Both the position numbers and the translations under genes were made by a program. The notes beneath the pieces were generated by a model that was given only the letters and a program-made list of their open reading frames with translations, made no database searches and was not told the origin of the DNA. From JAHRAW01 sp965262585 (GTDB taxonomy: Bacteria; Pseudomonadota; Gammaproteobacteria; Arenicellales; Poriferihabitantaceae), in NCBI GenBank assembly GCA_965262585.1, contig OZ253546.1:496001-560000 (forward strand): a DNA stretch of 64,000 bases, in the 5' to 3' direction. Below are positions 60,478 to 64,000 of this stretch, piece by piece (within the stretch, counting starts at the first letter, position 1; each line of letters starts with the position of its first letter).

Positions 60478-61660
60478 GCTTTCGCTGCCATTGTTCCAAC
60501 TGCTGAGGGTCGGCGATATACGCGACTATCTCAAGCCCAAATCCCGACAATCCGTGGGCGCGTTTTTCACGCCCCAGGGCGAGCACTTTGCCAACTTTCA
60601 AGTCCGCCAGAATCTGCCCACCGGCTCCCAGCATGCGCAAGTTGGCGGGGGTGTTCGGGTCGCCGGATTGATCGGCGTTAGATTTATTTTCATCGGATTT
60701 ATTTGCCCCGGATGAGGCCGCTTTGAGTTCGATGCGACCAGCCAATTCTTCGGCGGATTCATTGTAGGACAATAACACAACCACGCCGCTTTTCCGCGCA
60801 ACGATGGTCTCCAGCACACGCTCCAGCGACCAACTCGACGGCGACACCGGATCGCGCACCACATCCAGCAAGCCGCGATGAACATGAACCCGCACCGGGG
60901 TCGGCTGCGTAGCGTCTATCTCGCCGTGCACCAGCGCCATGTGTACCCCGCCTTCGACCTTGTCCCGGTAGATGCAGGACTTGAAGCGCCCCTGCCTGAG
61001 TTGCAACCAGGCTTCGGACACTCGCTCCACGGTGGGATCGTTTTTCATTCGGTAACTGATCAATTCGGCGATGGTGCCGATGCGAATTCCGTGAGTGCGG
61101 CCAAATTCCACCAGATCCGGCAACCGCGCCATGCTTCCATCGGGGTTGAGAATTTCGCAGATCACGCTGGCCGGTTCGAAGCCGCAGATGCGCGCCAGAT
61201 CAACCCCCGCTTCGGTATGGCCGGCGCGGGTCAGCACCCCGCCGGGCTGGGCCTTGATGGGAAAAATATGCCCCGGCGTCACCAGGTCTTCGGGCCCGGC
61301 GTTTTTTTGCACGGCGGCGCGCACGGTGATGGCACGGTCGCGGGCGGAAATGCCGGTGGTCACGTCCTCGGCGGCTTCGATGGACACGGTGAAGTTGGTT
61401 ACGATGCGCGCGTTGTTGCGGCTCACCATCAACGGCAAATCCAACTGCCCGCATCGCTCTTCGGTCAGGGTAAGGCAAATCAGGCCGCGCCCGTGGGATG
61501 CCATAAAATTAATGTGCTCGGCGGTGACGCATTCCGCCGCCACCAGCAAATCCCCCTCGTTTTCGCGGTCTTCGTCATCCACCAGAATCACCATTTCCCC
61601 ACGGCGAAAATCCCCGAGGACGTCTTCTATGGAATCAACCGTTATCTCATCATCGGCCAT
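60470..61660 (-). CDS. ribBX: 3,4-dihydroxy-2-butanone 4-phosphate synthase fused to an inactive GTP cyclohydrolase II-like domain (RibBX)
   Basis: The 396-residue protein has an N-terminal RibB domain (1-205) with VDDEDRENEGDLLVAAE, FMASHGRGLICL and HTEAGVDLARICGFEPA, all intact. The C-terminal domain follows the GTP cyclohydrolase II fold, but the zinc-binding cysteines are absent. The region that should read like SECLTGDVFGSLRCDCG is VRVHVHRGLLDVVRDPVS. The second domain therefore should not open GTP; such RibBX proteins are known in proteobacteria that carry a separate RibA. It has a Ser/Asn/Asp-rich insert (about 322-345). It lies between ribE and ribH without gaps. Confidence 0.93.
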   Translation of the reverse strand: MADDEITVDSIEDVLGDFRRGEMVILVDDEDRENEGDLLVAAECVTAEHINFMASHGRGLICLTLTEERCGQLDLPLMVSRNNARIVTNFTVSIEAAEDVTTGISARDRAITVRAAVQKNAGPEDLVTPGHIFPIKAQPGGVLTRAGHTEAGVDLARICGFEPASVICEILNPDGSMARLPDLVEFGRTHGIRIGTIAELISYRMKNDPTVERVSEAWLQLRQGRFKSCIYRDKVEGGVHMALVHGEIDATQPTPVRVHVHRGLLDVVRDPVSPSSWSLERVLETIVARKSGVVVLLSYNESAEELAGRIELKAASSGANKSDENKSNADQSGDPNTPANLRMLGAGGQILADLKVGKVLALGREKRAHGLSGFGLEIVAYIADPQQLEQWQRKHE

Positions 61661-62296
61661 CTAGTTTTCCTTTTGGTTGTCTCTTTGGTCATCACGTGAC
61701 TCGAGCAATCGATGCACATAACGCGCCACCGAATCCACCTCAAGGTGAACCTGCGCCCCCGGTCGCAACGCGCCCAGGGTGGTGTGTTGCAGCGTGTGCG
61801 GCACCAACATCACCGCAAATCGGGTATGCGCGCCGTGGTCCGAGACCTCGTTGGTGGTGAGGCTGACGCCGTCTATGGCGATCGCGCCTTTGACCGCGAT
61901 TAGCCGCCCCAGGGTTCGGGTTGCCTCGAACTCCATGCGCGTAAAATCATCGACCTCGTTGCGCGTCACCAGCGTGCCGACGCCGTCGATATGGCCGGAT
62001 ACGATATGCCCGCCCAGAGGAGTTTGCAAGGTAAGCGCGGGCTCAAGGTTAAGCCGCGCGCCTTCGGCCCATTCGCCAATCAGGCAACGCGCCAGGGTTT
62101 CCGGCGAGACGGCGAAGGTGGCGTTGCCGCCGCGCAGTTCGGCAACGGTCAGGCAAGCACCGTTCACCGCCATGCTGTCGCCGACTTGAATGGAATCTGC
62201 ATCGAGAGCGCCGAGGTCGACCACCAGCGTGCGCCCGTCCCCAAGTTTGCGGAGCGATTTCACCGTCCCCAGGGAACGCACGATGCCGGTGAACAT
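61661..62296 (-). CDS. ribE: Riboflavin synthase alpha chain
   Basis: The 211-residue protein has two lumazine-binding barrels. The first starts MFTGIVRSLGTVKSLRKLGD, with SMAVNGACLTVAEL and FAVSPETLARCLIGEWAEGARLNLEPAL. The second has GGHIVSGHIDGVGTL, AIDGVSLTTNEV and FAVMLVPHTLQHTTLGAL. It makes riboflavin from two lumazines. Its C-terminal tail (ESRDDQRDNQKEN) is longer and more polar than usual. The stop abuts the ribBX start. Confidence 0.96.
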   Translation of the reverse strand: MFTGIVRSLGTVKSLRKLGDGRTLVVDLGALDADSIQVGDSMAVNGACLTVAELRGGNATFAVSPETLARCLIGEWAEGARLNLEPALTLQTPLGGHIVSGHIDGVGTLVTRNEVDDFTRMEFEATRTLGRLIAVKGAIAIDGVSLTTNEVSDHGAHTRFAVMLVPHTLQHTTLGALRPGAQVHLEVDSVARYVHRLLESRDDQRDNQKEN

Positions 62297-62304
62297 GACT
62301 TGAG

Positions 62305-63474
62305 TTAGTTGGAAGGTTGCCGCAAAGGCGTTTGCGAAGCAACGATATCCAGGCGCAAGCGCAAATCCTCGCCAATCATTCGCAAGTCGTGAAACTTCAG
62401 GCGGTATTTGTCCGCCATGGTCTCCAGTTCGGGAATGTTGAACATGCCACGGGCGTCGTTGCCCAGCAAATCCGGCGCCATGTAGATAACCACCTGATCC
62501 ACCAACCGTGCTTTCAGCATATTGCCGCTCAGTCGGGGTCCCGCCTCCAGCATCAATTCATTGATTTCGCGGTCGGCAAGTTCGGTCATCACCTGCTGCA
62601 GGTCGATGCGCCCGGCGCGTTCCCGGCACGGGATAACTTCCACGGCGTCTCCGCTCAGAAGTTCCGCATCGCGGTCGTTGCCGGCGGTGGTGACAATCAA
62701 GGCACGCCCCGGGGGGCGGAGAATTTTGGCTTGCCGGGGCGTGCTGAGATTGCTGTCGAGAATCACCCGCAGGGGCTGTCGTTCCATCTCGCCCGATCCT
62801 TGCAGGCGTGCGGTCATTTGCGGGTCGTCTCGCAACACCGTGCCGACTCCGGTCAAGATGGCGGAACTGGCGGCGCGCAGTTTGTGGGCGTCTTGGCGCG
62901 CCGCCGGGCCGGTAATCCATTGGCTTTCACCGCCGGCCATGGCGGTTTTGCCGTCCAGACTGACTGCCATTTTCAGCGTCACCCACGGCCGACCATGGAG
63001 GATTCGCTTGCAGAAACCGCGATTCAGTTTTTGTGCCGAGTGCTTGCCAACCCCCAGGTCTACTTCAATTCCGGCACCGCGCAACGCCGAGATTCCGGCG
63101 CGATTAACCAGCGGATTGGGGTCTTCCATGGCAATCACCGCGCGGCGGATTCCCGCCTTGATGAGCGCATGGACGCACGGCGGCGTCCGGCCATGATGGC
63201 TGCACGGCTCCAGGGTCAGATACAAAGTCGCCCCTCTGGCACGCTTGCCGGCCTGCCCCAGGGCGATGATTTCGGCATGCTCCTCGCCGGCCATTCGATG
63301 CCAGCCTTCGCCCACCACCGCGCCGTCATTGACCACCACGCAACCGACTCTGGGGTTGGGATGAGTGGTGTTGATGCCTTTGGCCGCCAGCGTCAGCGCC
63401 CGCTCCATGAAACGCTCGTCGTCAGCGGCAGAACGGGCACCCGTGGTGGTTTCCTTCACGGCATCGGACACCAT
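62305..63474 (-). CDS. ribD: Bifunctional deaminase/reductase RibD
   Basis: The 389-residue protein holds a zinc deaminase (about 20-165) with HPNPRVGCVVVND, EEHAEIIALGQ and LEPCSHHGRTPPCVHALIKAG, and a reductase domain with RPWVTLKMAVSLDGKTAM and LMLEAGPRLSGNMLKARLVDQVVIYMAP. It carries out two consecutive steps of riboflavin synthesis. A polar N-terminal extension (KETTTGARSAADDERFM) precedes the deaminase. ATG 63402 (FMERALTLAAKG) is an alternative start. It sits 8 nt upstream of ribE. Confidence 0.96.
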   Translation of the reverse strand: MVSDAVKETTTGARSAADDERFMERALTLAAKGINTTHPNPRVGCVVVNDGAVVGEGWHRMAGEEHAEIIALGQAGKRARGATLYLTLEPCSHHGRTPPCVHALIKAGIRRAVIAMEDPNPLVNRAGISALRGAGIEVDLGVGKHSAQKLNRGFCKRILHGRPWVTLKMAVSLDGKTAMAGGESQWITGPAARQDAHKLRAASSAILTGVGTVLRDDPQMTARLQGSGEMERQPLRVILDSNLSTPRQAKILRPPGRALIVTTAGNDRDAELLSGDAVEVIPCRERAGRIDLQQVMTELADREINELMLEAGPRLSGNMLKARLVDQVVIYMAPDLLGNDARGMFNIPELETMADKYRLKFHDLRMIGEDLRLRLDIVASQTPLRQPSN

Positions 63475-63479
63475 CGCGT

Positions 63480-63989
63480 TTAGTTCTTTTTGCCGCCGCT
63501 GAAAATCGAAAGTTGCGCCCGGTTTGGCCGGCTCAACTGCGATTCCCTAAATTTTTCCACTTCGTAGCCAAACGCGTCGAGATCCTGAAACCTGCGATAC
63601 ACCGACGCGAAGCGCACATAGGCGACTTCATCGAGTTCGCTGAGTTCGCGCATCACCGCTTCGCCGATGTCCCGGGCCGGAATTTCGCGCTCGCCTTTGT
63701 GGGTGAACTGCCGCATAACGCGGTTGATTGCGCCCTCGACTATTTCGGTGTCGATGGGGCGTTTCTCCAACGCACGGGTCATGCCACGGCGCAGTTTTTC
63801 TTCGCTGAATTTTTCCCGACTGCCGTCGAACTTGATAACCAGCGGCAACTGCAACACCACGTGTTCGAAGGTGGTAAAACGCTGGTCGCAATCCTGACAT
63901 TCGCGCCGGCGTCGGACGCATTCGCCACCGTCACCCAGGCGTGAATCGATCACCCGGGTGGCTTCGCTCGCACAATAAGGGCATCGCAT
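63480..63989 (-). CDS. nrdR: Transcriptional repressor NrdR
   Basis: From ATG 63989 the 169-residue protein starts MRCPYCASEATRVIDSR, a zinc ribbon whose second pair is CQDCDQRF. The ATP-cone domain follows with VIKFDGSREKFSEEKLRRGM. NrdR represses ribonucleotide reductase genes in response to nucleotide levels. The C-terminal tail LSRPNRAQLSIFSGGKKN is longer than in E. coli. It is the first gene of the riboflavin operon in this window, and its start is 11 nt from the window edge. Confidence 0.97.
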   Translation of the reverse strand: MRCPYCASEATRVIDSRLGDGGECVRRRRECQDCDQRFTTFEHVVLQLPLVIKFDGSREKFSEEKLRRGMTRALEKRPIDTEIVEGAINRVMRQFTHKGEREIPARDIGEAVMRELSELDEVAYVRFASVYRRFQDLDAFGYEVEKFRESQLSRPNRAQLSIFSGGKKN

Positions 63990-64000
63990 CAGGCACAACC

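Noticed and set aside
62317..63483. 388-residue open frame on the plus strand
   Set aside because: It is antisense to ribD and has no recognisable domain, so it is a shadow in GC-rich coding DNA.

Overview
The window is about 64 kb of compact, moderately GC-rich bacterial chromosome. It is most likely from a gammaproteobacterium. Two gene orders point that way: a pilI/pilJ/chpA-like chemosensory block next to yqgE-ruvX-pyrR-pyrB-pyrC', and nrdR-ribD-ribE-ribBX-ribH-nusB-pgpA. The cmoA-cmoB pair fits the same group. I saw no rRNA, tRNA, CRISPR array, integrase or transposase. I cannot name a genus.

Region by region: (1) 1-7 kb holds a cut-off gene end, an S9 peptidase with a DUF192 protein, an odd DsrC/TusE-like protein, a TerC membrane protein, and a non-pyrrolysine MttB-family methyltransferase divergent from an FMN-dependent 2-hydroxyacid dehydrogenase. 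(2) 7-14 kb holds a subtilisin autotransporter and the glycolytic/pentose-phosphate cluster tkt-gap-pgk. (3) 14-18.5 kb holds an inositol-monophosphatase-family gene and a chemosensory block whose CheA-like protein has lost its phosphorylation and ATP-binding residues. (4) 18.7-25.2 kb holds yqgE-ruvX-pyrR-pyrB-pyrC' as an overlapping operon, then a DegP/MucD-type protease and cysE. (5) 25.3-34.3 kb is a defence operon, mod-ietA-ietS-res, in which an AAA ATPase/subtilase pair is nested between the methyltransferase and helicase-nuclease of a type III-like restriction system.

(6) 34.3-38.9 kb holds a DUF924 gene, a 0.6 kb cluster of dispersed repeats, a membrane J-domain protein, a small penicillin-binding transpeptidase, thyA and folA. 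(7) 38.9-41.9 kb is an accessory patch, AT-rich over its first two genes: an unknown protein, a PD-(D/E)XK nuclease candidate and a DUF2779 protein. (8) 41.9-52.8 kb holds cmoB, cmoA and the complete propionyl-CoA to succinyl-CoA route (mcm, pccB, pccA, meaB, mce). An AT-rich GmrSD-like DUF262 gene interrupts it between pccB and pccA. (9) 52.9-58.9 kb holds a LOG-family protein, icd, a DedA/TVP38 membrane protein, a dihydrolipoamide-dehydrogenase-like flavoprotein, an AcuI/YhdH acrylyl-CoA reductase and an HNH nuclease. (10) 59-64 kb is the riboflavin operon with nrdR, nusB and pgpA.

Metabolically, AcuI/YhdH and the propionyl-CoA carboxylase/mutase set could funnel acrylyl-CoA or propionyl-CoA into the TCA cycle, where icd also acts. 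The most interesting parts are the nested mod-ietAS-res operon, the pseudokinase chemosensory cluster, the DsrC-like protein lacking its terminal cysteine, and a recurring habit of short (11-15 bp) tandem duplications sitting at gene ends.
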